From contig JTDE01000308.1 in NCBI GenBank assembly GCA_014338405.1, forward strand, positions 152,460 through 216,459: a stretch of DNA of 64,000 bases, given 5' to 3'. The notes under the pieces are model-generated. The model did not search any database and was not told the origin of the DNA. It saw nothing but the letters and a program-made list of their open reading frames with translations. Positions 1-12,700 of the stretch are shown piece by piece; the stretch's first letter is position 1, and the number at the start of each line of letters is the position of its first letter. Made by a program: the position numbers and the translations under genes. This DNA is from Paragonimus skrjabini miyazakii (taxonomy: Eukaryota; Platyhelminthes; Trematoda; Plagiorchiida; Troglotrematidae).

Positions 1-330
1 TTTCCGTGTGAAATCACACAATTTCTTATATGAATACATAACTGAGTATAAACATACATACATCAAAGTATAAATATATATTCACTGATGAATATATTAT
101 ACCTCAGGTTACGTAGGATAAGCTTCATATATATGTATAGCATACCCCATATATCATACCTATATATTTACATATACATATCTAAATTTTTGTATGCGTG
201 TATATAATACGCTTAACGTTTTATGGAACATGCTACATATATATCATATTCCATACACCATACATATATATGTGTACATACACATATATATATATGCCTA
301 AACATACATGTATATATTATATGCAAATAA
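1..330. repeat. AT-rich simple-sequence block
   Basis: The block is dominated by imperfect runs of TATA, CATA and ATAC, with several short (TA)n tracts such as those near 245-260 and 280-295. No ORF or recognised element is visible. Confidence 0.7.
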
Positions 331-2276
331 AATACTGTACATTATCACGCAGTTTATAATACAGCACCATTGGGACGACTGGTATTCTATTATTGGCTTC
401 AGGGATGCATATGATGATGACATTCCTATTTTGGTTATGGGATTACGCACATCTTTGTTCTTAGGTTCCCATCCTCAAACAAATATCCGCAACTAGTTTC
501 TCAATCTTTTTCTTCCTCCTTCTACATTTTCTTCGATTGATTTCCGGTTACTCACAATTTTGTCCTTCTTCTCACTCCGCCTATTGCTTTTGTCCCCGGT
601 TAGGACGGTCACTTTCTTATAACTTACTCCGCTAATATCGCAGACATTAAGTCCAGTTTGAATTCTGAGAACGGTTTTATCTTTTAACTCATTGACCAAA
701 CCTGTGGATCGAATATTTCGGAGGGCAAATATCATCGGCTGACTGTTATGAGAGCACGCGCGTACTTGTGAAAAAGATCATTCGGTTTGTCGCCTTTTTC
801 TTCAAGGCGGCAAGACAACGGATATAGCAGTAAATGTAAGGGGCTGTTTCATGCATAGATAAATTGGAGAAATGCTGTTGAAACATTGATTTTACTTTAT
901 TCATTTCAACAAAACACCCAGAATAAATACATTACCTAATGGGAAAATTTCCTTTATCATCATTGGATTACATAAATTATTCGACGATATATGTTCAGCG
1001 CACGGCGAGAAAACAAAGAAATGGGTGAACGTCACAGATGTAATTTAGCTTGGATAAGCGGTTTCGTTATCATGAAAACCGAATGGAGTGCTTTAGCACG
1101 TTTTGTCAACGGTGTCCGGTGTGTGTCGCACGATTAATTAGGCTTCTTTAAACGCCAACAACTTAGGATTGTAAGTGTGTAATCGGACCACAAACCAAAT
1201 GGAGGGGGCAATCACACAACCGGTAGCGATCAAAGATGGCGAATTTAGGTCTGGATGCTTTTATGCTAACTGGCGTTGAGTCATTGAATGCATTAACGAA
1301 TTTGCGGTGTGCTCTGCCGTCCTCCGTTACACGAATCGGTCAGTTCTGCTAATGTACGAAACACCGCAATTGCCCGTGAACTATTAGATCACACCGACTA
1401 TTTGCCATCAACCGAACGTATGTAACAGAATGTCCTATGCAATCGAATGAGGATAATATACGAATTGCTACATCTGTTGCCATCTTAATGAACTGGAATG
1501 ATGTTGCTTGACCCTCTAGGTTAGCCTCATGCTACCTCTCTTATCTCCGTTCAATCGTCGTGCGTTTTTCTTATCAACATACATTTCATTTAGTATACAG
1601 ATAACGAATGTTTACTGGCGGTAAGATTACTAGCACTCTTTATAGCATCGGCCCTCAACTCACTTCAGTGCGTATGCAACCACCACAATTCTCAATGTTT
1701 AGGGTTGAACCATAATGGTTTTTAAACATAAACCAGTTTAAAGTTACCACTTTCGTTGATAGCGTACGGGGAAGTCTGAATCTTTTGACCAATTAAAAAT
1801 AGCATGAGGTTGGTTTACACTGTTATCCATCTTAAACGTGTGTCAAGTGACTGCTAGAGGATATAGTAATCACTGTGCGGTTATGTCGATCATGCATGTC
1901 AGTTTCATGTTACACGATGAACGAATTTTCTGCAATAGCCAAGCTCTATTGCATAGTCACTACTAGAAGGTTTACTTATTCTGTTGAAACTTGAATCAAG
2001 AGAAGGTCATGGGCTGTTGATACGGCTTGACTACCCACTACACAATGCGGACAGATCTACGACCGACTTTTGTCAAATGACCTCAGTTGCCACGTCCTAC
2101 ACGATATCCATCTGACGTCTTCTAATGAGAGAATAGTTGAACATGGATGTATCAACAGTCTCGGAGAATCGGTTATATATCACTAATTTTACAATACTGA
2201 TACAATAAGCACATAGTTATCAAATAAGAATTAATTGGAAGTTGGAGGCCGTTCTGGAATCTGGAAGTTTTCTAAT
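331..2276. other. No gene seen
   Basis: Only short ORFs (80 codons or fewer) occur, on both strands, none with a recognisable domain. No repeat longer than a few bases stands out. Confidence 0.5.
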
Positions 2277-2312
2277 ACATAATTAATTACATAATTAATT
2301 ACATAATTAATT
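2277..2312. repeat. 12-bp tandem repeat, three units
   Basis: The unit ACATAATTAATT is repeated three times without mismatch. It is a short AT-rich minisatellite with no coding content. Confidence 0.9.
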
Positions 2313-2983
2313 GAAAAAGGACGGTTAACAAAAGTCTTGATAAGATTACGTTAAACGCTGTGTTTGGTAGAAGAGAGAGCATCACAACAATCTGGCGAGG
2401 AAGAACTACCAGAGTGAATTTTAAAAATGCCAGTGCTAAAGCTACAGGTATGCATGCAGTTTGAGGAGACAGGGATCACACATGTTTCTCAATCGGAAGT
2501 AATTGTATCGCTTGTTTTGAAAAACGTGTCCTTCTTCCGAAGACATTGACTTGTATTAGAAATAGTAGACTGGATTGTTTTACATTAGAATATAATTTAG
2601 GTAGCACTGGTAATGGTAAGTAACTGGAATGAATTGGTGGATATTATTATATTTCAATCCCATTCGAAGATAACGCATGTTACTCTATAACTAACAAGCT
2701 GTTCGCCTTTCGGCAATTGATGGCATTAGCTTGCAATTTATAACACTCCTCAAACAGGAATTCGAGGAAGGCTTCCAATGGACTTATTCACTCCATGGCT
2801 ATATGGAGCTGCGACTCACAATGACCAACAGTAACAACGGTGAGATGAAGTCGATCGCAATTCATTCGGTCGAAAGTTATTCCATTGGTTACTCTACTAA
2901 TGTCCATCCACTATCTAGTAGTTTGGAATGCCGTTGGCGGAAATAGTCATATTGTGGTGGACTGTCAGGCAGGAAGTGCGAGC

Positions 2984-3330
2984 ATTCCAACTCTTGGCAG
3001 AATACTCCAACACAGGGGGAGGTGCGTTCAAAAACCCACGGTGAGCGGATGGAGAACGGCGTGGGCGACCGGAGGAGTCATCGCTCGACCGGATCGGACC
3101 AACGGGCGAGACGTAGCAGCCGAAATAGAATGAATGACGAACCTGAAGGCGTGATTATTCCAACACTCTCAGGAATATCTCAACACGGCTGTAGAGTACT
3201 TTCAAAGCCTATAGTAGGTGGACGGAGGACAGCACGAGCGACCGGACAAGCTATCGCTCAACGGAATCGGATCAACAGGCGAGGAATAGCAGGCAGAAAA
3301 TCCCCGGGTAGAAGGCGCCAATCACACACC
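2984..3330 (+). repeat. Diverged 172-bp tandem duplication
   Basis: A first unit beginning near 2984 (ATTCCAACTCTTGGC) is matched by a second beginning near 3156 (ATTCCAACACTCTCAGG), an offset of 172 bp. The likeness is clearer after translation: IPTLGRILQHRGRC in unit one against IPTLSGISQHGCRV in unit two, then a shared GWRTAWATG / GRRTARATG block and an IARPDRTNGRDVA / IAQRNRINRRGIA block. The two units lie in different frames, since 172 is not a multiple of three, so they do not form one clean protein. The segment is noticeably richer in G and C than its surroundings. It is probably part of an old mobile element; no family is recognised. Confidence 0.7.
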
Positions 3331-3515
3331 TAAACCGGGTAGAAGTGCACACGACGCGTAAACGGAAACCTGGGGGTGTTGTGGACTGGAATACTGACTC
3401 ATAAACGCGAGCGCGCGGGAAGCATGTGAACTAGCGAGTTAGGTAATGAAGATTGTGCTTTATTAGACGCCTTTTCGCTACAATATGGTGCTCCTACTGT
3501 TCTCGTAGCGATAGA
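3331..3515 (+). mobile_element. Possible LTR-edge remnant
   Basis: Directly after the tandem duplication there is a purine-rich stretch (GGAAACCTGGGGG) followed near 3377 by TGTTGTGGACTGG. This resembles a polypurine tract abutting the TG start of an LTR. The following sequence is GC-rich (ACGCGAGCGCGCGGG). No second LTR, integrase or reverse transcriptase is visible nearby, so this may be a solo or truncated end, or a chance resemblance. Confidence 0.25.
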
Positions 3516-3634
3516 GTAAAAACAATGAATTTCTTTTAGATGGCACAGTGAAGGATGATTCCAGTTATTCTGCAGGTTTCAGTGGTATTGTCTGTCATAA
3601 AATAGCCGCGAACTGAAGTAAGTAATTCAATAGT

Positions 3635-3660
3635 AGTAGTATAGTCAGTAGTATAGTCAG
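3635..3660. repeat. 12-bp direct duplication
   Basis: AGTAGTATAGTC occurs twice head to tail. It is a short local duplication. Confidence 0.8.
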
Positions 3661-6600
3661 CTTTATGGGTGGTTTCGCCCGGAAGTCAACCGAACAATTA
3701 TGTGTTCGCACAATCCTCTCCGAAGAGATCAAACAACGTGCAGCAACACACACTTGCCCGTAACTGACAGAACAAAGACACATCATAACAAGGTGATACC
3801 ATTAAAAAATTCCAAACCAGATGCGAAGACAATCTGGAAATTATGAGTATTATATTATTTTAGATATAGTTTAATGTAAATCAGAACTGAAGATTATAAA
3901 AATACTTGCCGGCATCGGGTTCGATGCACACACACATAAATTCCTGGAGATATTAAGGGGTCCAAAGCCCAATTTGGTGTTCCGCTGTTGAGAGCTTATT
4001 GCATACAAGGCTTATGTAATAATCACCAGTTAGCTATTCACAACACAACAAACTAACAAAATAGAACGCAATATTTCTTTGTATGATAGGTAAGGGTGAA
4101 GTGGGCACAAACGAACGCTAGCAAGAATTCGTATAAGTCGGATCTCACATTCCGAGCCTGGTGCAGCTCCTAGGTATCTATATTTTCGTAGGAAAATTAT
4201 GATAAATCATGGGAAAATTTTCAACCAGCATGCTGTGTTATTTTTGGAATATAATGTCAATGCGTGGGAGCGGTTGGTCTTCCGACTGAAAAAAGCAAAT
4301 GTGAGTTATTTATACCAACGAAGCAAATACGGTGGTTTGTTGTGATTAACGATCCGAATGTCTGTGGTTAGCGTGTCATTTAACTAAGCTGACTTCCCTT
4401 CTCACTGACCGCTGTTTTTCTCGGTCGATTTGAGTCTCGAACAGCAAATTCTTGTCTACAGCTCAGACAAAATTTATTATAAAACATTGTTTTATTTCTT
4501 TGCGGGGTCAACAGCGACCGCACAGTTTTCTGTCTTCCCATTGATCATCGTGTGCGACCGCATGATAAGCCAATTTATACTGCCTGTCTTTATACCCGCT
4601 ACTTAACGCATATTCCCAGACCTTGAGTACCGTTCCCGATTTCTCCTTTACGCTTTCAAGTGACCACTGTATGGAAATAACCGCTCAACTATCGACAATT
4701 ACCTAAAACTTAGTAATTTAGGGAACAGAAAAATCGTCTCGTTATCAAAAAGACCTGCTTTTAGTGGAGAAACTGATCACTATTCAAATGGATATAGGTC
4801 ATTTTCCGCGCCCGTGGAAATATTTGACCAAATTTATAACACGTCAATTTGACTCCTTTTGTTAACCACTGATATAGTCTTCCATATATTCATATCCACA
4901 ACAAACTATTCATTTTCTCATTGGTCAAATTGGGTGTTATATCTTTAGTGCTTTTGGTAGGCTTCTTGTTTTCCATGATTAATCACGTTGACATCGTTTC
5001 AGTCTGCTTGCTTAAAACTGGTCCTCTTAATGGAGTAACCGCAAACCAGTACTATACGGACAGTTATAATATAAGGTCACAAACTGAATTGCATGAAAAA
5101 TGCTCTATTTACCAGTAAGGGGTGCACACCTATACCAGTCTGATTCGTCGCCTACATTCAACCCACAATTAATCTGTTGGTGAAGATATAGATCCCATAG
5201 AAAACTCAACTGTGGACATCATTCGAACTTTATAATTATGTTCTTCTAATGGTAAGGTGGTTCACATAATCGTATTTTTTGTTCAGTAAGTTGGCCCATA
5301 TTGTAAATTTGCAGCTGTCCGTAGCGATCAATAATCTTGTTGAGGTAGATATCTCTGCACGAAATATCGTTCAGTTATCGCAATTATTCTCCTGTTTCAT
5401 CTTCTCATATTTTGCCAGCCCGTGGACTTTCGGTACACCGCATGCCTCTTTAATCCGTCAGGTTTTTGAAAATTACGGCACTGGAAAACCTCACTGATTT
5501 ATTGTCACATATTCATATATGGCATGCTTGTTGGTACCGATTGTGCTGAAACGTTTTAAGAGATTTTCTAGTTGTTCCTAGATACCAGAGAATATGTGAA
5601 CATCATTTAACTTTCTGTTGTAGAACCAACCTGGCTGGTCGCGTTCGACGCTTCTTGTGACATATCCGGCATGAAAGTATCATCGATCGACGAACTCAAC
5701 AAGCCTCCCATTAATAAACCGTCTACTTGTTTATCTCAATCACTATCCATATGAAACTTGATATCCCGTTGGCATAACGTTATACATTTCCGAGAATTGG
5801 CGCTAGCACAAATGTGAAACACAGACTTTAGATATAGTAACACGACAGTCAGGTATACGTCAGTGATCAATGAGTGAACATCAAAGAAACACGTTTCGGC
5901 GTTGAATTTATATCGCCCGATTCAAAACCCACCTGGAGTTCATATGTATCTCGAAACCTCCGTTTTGACTACTCATTCATTGTAGATTTAGGAAGGCTTA
6001 CGCGGAATCTGGCAAAATGGTGATGTGAAGAGTTTTTTATGACAACAATAGATCAAAACTGTTGGTCGAGCGCGTCACTTTTGATAAACAATATATATTT
6101 TGTGTGAAAAAATTATAGTAATGTTCCATTTTCAAATAATGGCATGTATCAATAATATCTGTAACTAAGGCGCTATCCGGTTTTCGATCAATAACGCAAT
6201 ATGGCATTGGAAATTAATTCGAAATTTCATGTTATCTGAAACTCTGTTTACTTCTTCTGCTGAACCATATGTTTGTTTTAGTTCGAAACAAATTCTGTTG
6301 GTTGAGGTAGATAGTGAAACCGACAACTGCATACTCACAGCGTTCTATAGTAAGATTGATTTTTGCGTTGGATCAATAAGCATATTTTCTGAAAATGGCG
6401 GACATCTAGGAAAGCAGAAAACGTCGTCAGTCTTTTCCGCAAAAATCTAAGCGATGGAGTTATAAACAAGGGACGCCGACGTTAACTGACTACTGAGATT
6501 CCAGCGGACAGTTGGTTTATTGATTCAAAATGATGGCTTCTTGTACAAAGTACACTTTTATTCTGTGCACTGTACTGTAGCCGAGGCAATGGAAAGTGGG

Positions 6601-9479
6601 CAGTTGAAGAATTGGTTAAGTATCGACCAGGATACCGTCGACATATGCTTTTAGATTTGTTTGTCAGTTTCAACGCTAATTGGATGTTTAGTTGTTAACT
6701 ACTCACACACGCGCCGTTGCGGAATATCAATTGCTGTTCAATCCCTACGGTCACTACGACTAAGCATCCAGTTGAAACACAAACAAACACACAGAGAGAA
6801 AGGGCATAAGCCTGACAAAAGGAATGCCGAAACTGTACATTGTGAATCCTAAGTGTCTGCATGAGCATGACTGCCCTCCGTTGTTTGATCACTTTATCGA
6901 AATGGTTAATGTTTGAGTTAGGTAATATTGAAAACGAATAAGTATTGAGCTTGTGAAAATTTCCGATATAGCCTTTTCAATTACAATCAACAATTCATAC
7001 TCGAAACTCTACTGTGGATGTTTTCCTAGAAAGATATCACGACGCAGTTATCGGCATTCAGGATTGTGATGATCGAATGTTTTATGATCAGATGATTATC
7101 GCGTGTCTGGGAAACGTTTCTTAGTTATACGTTAAAAATGCCGACAAGTGAAACGGTAATCGATATGCTTGTATAATTGATTTGATTGAAATTACCACTG
7201 AGGGGTTTTGTCCAAACTCTTCAAATTGATTTTATTTAATTTTTAAAACTCAGTATGGTGGTTTGCATTGAAACTGTTTTTCTTGTAGCCACATTGTCAG
7301 GGTGAGTAAGACACTTGTTATATAATAACCAGGTAAGTAAGTTATTATTCAGATCGTCTCCCCTATTGTTGTTTGCACTATTCGCAATCTGTTGTCGCCA
7401 TCAATTTCTTCGGCGCACTTGTTCCATCTATCGTGTTTGATGGACAATTGCTCATAAACACAATAACAAACATTGTGTGCTACCTCTCTCGTGGCTGCTA
7501 TCACATTCGCTGTACACAGTGCGAATGACAGAGAGTAAGCGAGAGAAGCTTGTGGCTGAATGCCTTTCTGGTCGAGCCGGCTAATGCTCGTCAGGCAGAT
7601 AATACGTTAGTGTTGGAGAAAAACGTCTACCCGGGATACAAAAACCAGAATGACTACAAAGGCAGAAGTCGAGTTAGAAAGAAACACATGGAATATAACG
7701 GACAAGGCGAGGTTTAATAAATGTTTGTAAAAATCGGGGAAAATGATGCTTCAATTTCGGACAATGAACCAGAAGATAATTTAGCATAATAAGAAAAATA
7801 TTGAAAACAGAAGGCTGGTTAGGGTCGTCCACGTTTCTGACGGCGCGATTTGGATTGCTACTGACTATTTGAGTTCCACGTTTGATAGAAATGAAATATA
7901 TTTGTCTGCCTGAATCTACTTGAGCGCAACAAAGTCACCAACTCGTCATAGACGGCTCCCTGCAAAACATGTAACGGACTACCATTCCGTGGTTGTTAAT
8001 GCATTTGTGACTTTATGCAGCTCGGTGTCACATGATTGCGTCAACCAAGATTCTTGTTCAGATTTCAGCTGCCTATTCACCAACGAGTTTGATCAAAACT
8101 GGACGTTTCCGTGACCAAAGATCGTTCCTACAGTGCGAATTACCAAATTGTTTAATATCCTACTATCGTGAACTCTGTCCTCAAAATCTCAACTTTAAGG
8201 ATTTCTCTCATCCCCTACGGTATTCGGTCACTTAATTTATGCGTCCCAGTTAAAGAAACCGGTTGACTGTCGATTTGTGTACGTGTTTTATTCTTCGGAA
8301 GCATATTTGACCACCTCAGTTCTCGGATGCGCTTCATATAAGGCATCTGAAATTGGCCAATGTACAGCATATCTATTTGATAATTTGTCCAGGTCACCTT
8401 GCCATACAACACTGTGGACGAAACAGTTCTAGCTTGCACTTCTGAGTTCCATTTTTAAACATCCCACCATCACCGCTATCTTGGGCTGTGCAGGTCTGTA
8501 ACTCGTAGTTCAGTTTCTGACAATTTCAGATTTGAACATCATTCTGCGGGACAATAATATTGTAAATCAGTAATTTGTCCGTAACATACGGGTGGGACAG
8601 TCAGTCAGCTTTTGAAATGATTGTACAAGCGAAAAAACTGACTGAAGAGAGTAAACGAAATGTTAACATCTCGCGATGTATGTCTTCTATCGTTACTGGT
8701 GAATTGGATCAAGGGAACGCAGTGTTTTAAACTGATGAGCCCCGCATAGCCCGTGTTATGAAAATGCCCATATGACAGACAACTGTTGACCTATGCGGAG
8801 AGGGTTGTGGATAAAAATTATATACCGCTGATATCCTTTCCAACAGTGTGATATATGGTTAGGTCACAAACACTGACCATTGCGGTAACTGGCGCACGGG
8901 AATGAATCGACGACCGGTGATATAAAGATTGCCTGCTTTCAAATAACTAACACGATCAAGGACTACAGATTGAAAACTGTGCTCTCCATCACCAATGGCT
9001 CAAAATCGGGCACTATGGTGTGGTGTTTTATTCGTATAAAATATGTATATTGCGAATACTGCCTACAGTCCCAAAACTCCGGAGTCGAACTGAGCTCTGG
9101 CATTTACATTGACATGTCTAAGTGTGAAAACTCAGAAGTGCCACCGATTTGCCTTACCACCTGCCGAAAACCAGTTGCTGGAACAAACCGTTACATACAA
9201 TTCGACGTTAGATGTTTTATTAATTCAACGGTATATTGTCATCTCATTGTTTATGTAGCAGTACACCAGTCGGGGCAAAACTAAACTTTCACTAAAACAT
9301 AGAATGTGCTCTCATGTTTTCCTTGACAGTCACTGCACGGTTACCGACTCAAATTGGTGTAGTTTCCACGGCATGCAAGATCAACACTATTCGGGTGGTA
9401 TAATCTATACAGCACAGGCGTCTGATTTTCTTTTACTTCTATTAAGTAGCTTATGAACCCCGAGGGATACATTGAACAA
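3661..9479. other. No gene seen
   Basis: There are scattered ORFs below 75 codons, none with a recognisable domain. A hydrophobic ORF at 4921-5118 begins at TTG and lacks an ATG in a useful place, so it is not called. The block holds unassigned, probably intergenic or intronic DNA. Confidence 0.45.
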
Positions 9480-9756
9480 AGTGACTATGTGTCGCCTGTC
9501 TGGATGGGGTCCTCGTGATCACTCAAACCGCTGGTTAGAGACACTATCCAAGATGGCGATACGTCGCAGTTAATGGCGTTTCTGCATCCATACCATTTCT
9601 AGTTCTTCCGCTTAGTCTTCTATTAACAATGTTCAACCTTCTCAGTAACGTTTTTTTTCTAGGATATTCCATGTCACTATTGGGGTGAGCGGCGGCCCGA
9701 GCCACAGTATCCTTTGGTCAGGCCCATGGCTGTCGTGATGATGATGATGATGATAC
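9480..9756 (+). mobile_element. 3' end of a non-LTR (RTE-type) element
   Basis: A short GC-richer segment (GAGCGGCGGCCCGAGCCACAG near 9690) is followed by GGCTGTC and then a (GAT)n tract at about 9737-9755. Short trinucleotide tails directly after a 3' UTR are characteristic of RTE-clade retrotransposons, which lack poly(A). No reverse transcriptase reading frame is left, so this would be a 5'-truncated copy or only its 3' UTR. The 5' limit is a guess. Confidence 0.45.
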
Positions 9757-12700
9757 ACATGTAGAATTTCGCAGAATATCCACAAGGTGTAGTCTCAAAC
9801 GTTGAAGGTAACTATTTTCCAGTAATAGTGCATAGCAGATAGGCTACAAATTTACGTAACTTGTTGTATGTAAAACATAGGTATTGAAATGTATAATAAT
9901 TGCGTCTAAGTACGCTTTGCGTATGCAGGTCGATGTTATCATCTTTGGTGAATGGATGTGTGGTATAAAATTGCGAAGTAACTTTTAGAAAATCATGCCT
10001 TTAGTCAAAAAACTAGGAATCGGCAAAACCGAATAGGAAACGCATTCATTCAAAAAAGAGCCTCACGTTGTTCTTTGTGATCAGCATATGAATAAGTGGA
10101 TGGAAATTGTCCGTACGCCATATTGTATTAGTTTGCTGACTATCACTGGAAATCCCAGATGACCGAAAACACCCGAGCAAGGATAAAGAGTGTGATGCAA
10201 CGAAAACAGTGGTGTGTATACAAACCAGTATTTAGAAGAACAATAACGAAATCTATATGATCTAACTAAACATGCATTTTACTGTACACTGTGGAAAAAC
10301 CAGCAGCTGGTCGAACCAAATTTCACGGCATTGAAACAACAATACTTCACTGGTGCGAACAAACAAACGGTTGACTTCGTAAGCAACAAGCCATTTGGAG
10401 TAAAATAGTATCAATATGTCGATATGAGAATAAAAGATAATTGCAAAAACCGCCCTTCTAATTCTCAATTCATGGGAAGAACTCGACCAGAATTGACTGT
10501 ATCTTTTACTGGATAAATAATTGTACCATCGTCGGTGTGTTAAACGAAGCATGTATCTAGAAGAAAACAGATGTTTCGGCGTAGGCTGCACCAACACTGT
10601 ATTAAGAGAGGTAAATCCATACTGCAGGATAGAAACTAGTTTGTGTGAATGGACGAAATACTTGCATATCACTATGCCGGTTTTGTCAGCTTTGGAGGAG
10701 ATAATACACTGAATGATTCAAAGTTTGAATACAATAGACGATTGGCTGATAGCATATTCTGACCTGATTCATTTACACTGATTACTATTTAGCTGTAATA
10801 GTAGTCATGATGCCGTCGTTCATACACGGTGTTGTGAATATATGTACCATTGCATTCAGTACAACATTCATTGGCACTATATTGACGCAGATAAGTGAAA
10901 AATACATGAATGAGTAAACACAAATGGAAATATCAATTTTCTTTATTCCTGTAACAATCTACAAAGAATGTGTCGTTGTAATGGTTGAAGGTCGTGGACA
11001 CCCAATGGACCATGCGATAACTCGAGAACATCAATTCCACAAAATGTTGAAGACCAAATAAACATTTGATGGTGCTATAGAGTCACCGCCTTCTTAATTG
11101 TGAAATCAGTAGGGTGAACAAACTCGGTAATCTATCAAACGGGAAAATGTCAGAATGAGATTAACCATGAAAATATACTTCAGGATTGCGTGGCATCTGT
11201 CTACGAACTCTTAGGTGGGAATATTGTGAGAAAGTATGAAACAAAACGTATATCACGTGAAACGGCTACATATTACATCTGCCATATACGTCTTTACTAG
11301 AGAAGAATCTTGACAGCACAGAATATGAAATGTTCCGAATACCTTCACACTTGCACGACGATAAATCTGAAAAATGATGGCGTCAATAAGAAGAGACTAT
11401 AGCTTCAATACCGGGGACAACAATCAGTACATCTTAAAACTTAGAATTAACCACAATGGAAGACAGAGAGCATACACACACACGTGATTAACTGAACTGT
11501 AGTCGATTACCTCACAGTAACTTCACTTATAGACGTGCGCATACACAGTGTTGTTACTCACATACATGTTGTAGATTATTTGCGGTCAGGCGTGATACAG
11601 CACGTAGAAAATTGTAACGAGAGATTTTCATGTTGTGAATGCTTCTTGCTGTTTCAAATGTCCAAACCTGTTGGGTGATGAGATGAACTGTTTTGTTTTC
11701 AACAGCAGTTTACTACGCATTTTATTACGCATTCCCTACTCGGAGGCATGTAGCTACTCGGTGGCATGTAGGCACGTAACCTACAACTACAAGTGCTATA
11801 CTATCTAAGAAATAGCTTGATCATCTCGGGTGTAAGAAAGCAGGGATGATATTCATACTGAAGCATCACAATAAATTCAAGGAAAATTCTAGGAAATTCC
11901 AGAACAACAGCTATTGAGTTATTTTCGTGAAACGCAGGAGGCAGCTTTAAAAACTCACCCAGTTCTGAGACGTGCCTTTGCCCGCATATAAACCGAAGAC
12001 AAAACAGCATTTCCATACGCGGTAATGCATTGCCAATGCACATGCGTCTTCACGTCAGGAGTAATGCTTTCCAATAGACAATGTCGGGGTCAGTTTGAAG
12101 GGAGCGAAATTGACAGACCGTATATTTTTAGGAAAGAATCATACTTAAAATCGTGGGTAGTCCATTTAGTTGCTTTGACATGAGAAACCTTGACATACTT
12201 AAAACCTCGGAATAGTTCCTACAGAATTGGAAGCAAGTAAAGAGTTGAGGCAGCGTTGTAATGGGTTAAAAATGATGGTTGCGACGATGACGTTGCTGAA
12301 ATCCGAGAAAAAATTGGGGATTTCAATCCGAAATGATCATCCTGCCTACAGAGGATAGAGCGAACCGTCGGGTAAGCGGCGGATTTCTGACGTCAGTAAA
12401 CAACCATTTCAAATACTTAGAGGCGTTCTTTCTCACTGAAAAACATGGTCCTGCCATATTTAGGAAGACGAAATGAGACTGCGGCTATTCAGCGCCGATT
12501 AATGGTCACTCACTGAAGAAGATAATGGGCTGCTTAATCTCTTAAACCTCCTTGCTAGTAGTCTGACGAACTATTTAACAGTGTGAGATTTCCAATTCCC
12601 GAGTATTTAATAGTGTTATGAAACAACCAGGAGTGAAGACTTTCAAAGAATGTTTTTACATTAGATATAAGTTAAGTCGAACTGTCAATGCGCCCATTCC

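Noticed and set aside
2596..2610. 15-nt micro-exon-like interval before GTAAGTAAC
   Set aside because: Isolated, without any neighbouring in-phase exon or signal-peptide exon; such single pairs arise by chance.
3905..3930. GGGTTCGATGC as a tRNA B-box
   Set aside because: No cloverleaf stems or A-box could be found around it.
4921..5118. Hydrophobic ORF starting VKLGVISLVLLVGFLF
   Set aside because: Begins at TTG with no in-frame ATG before the hydrophobic part, and no phase-1 donor follows it.
10262..10672. 136-codon minus-strand ORF
   Set aside because: Length is within chance for this composition and window size; no domain or splice context.
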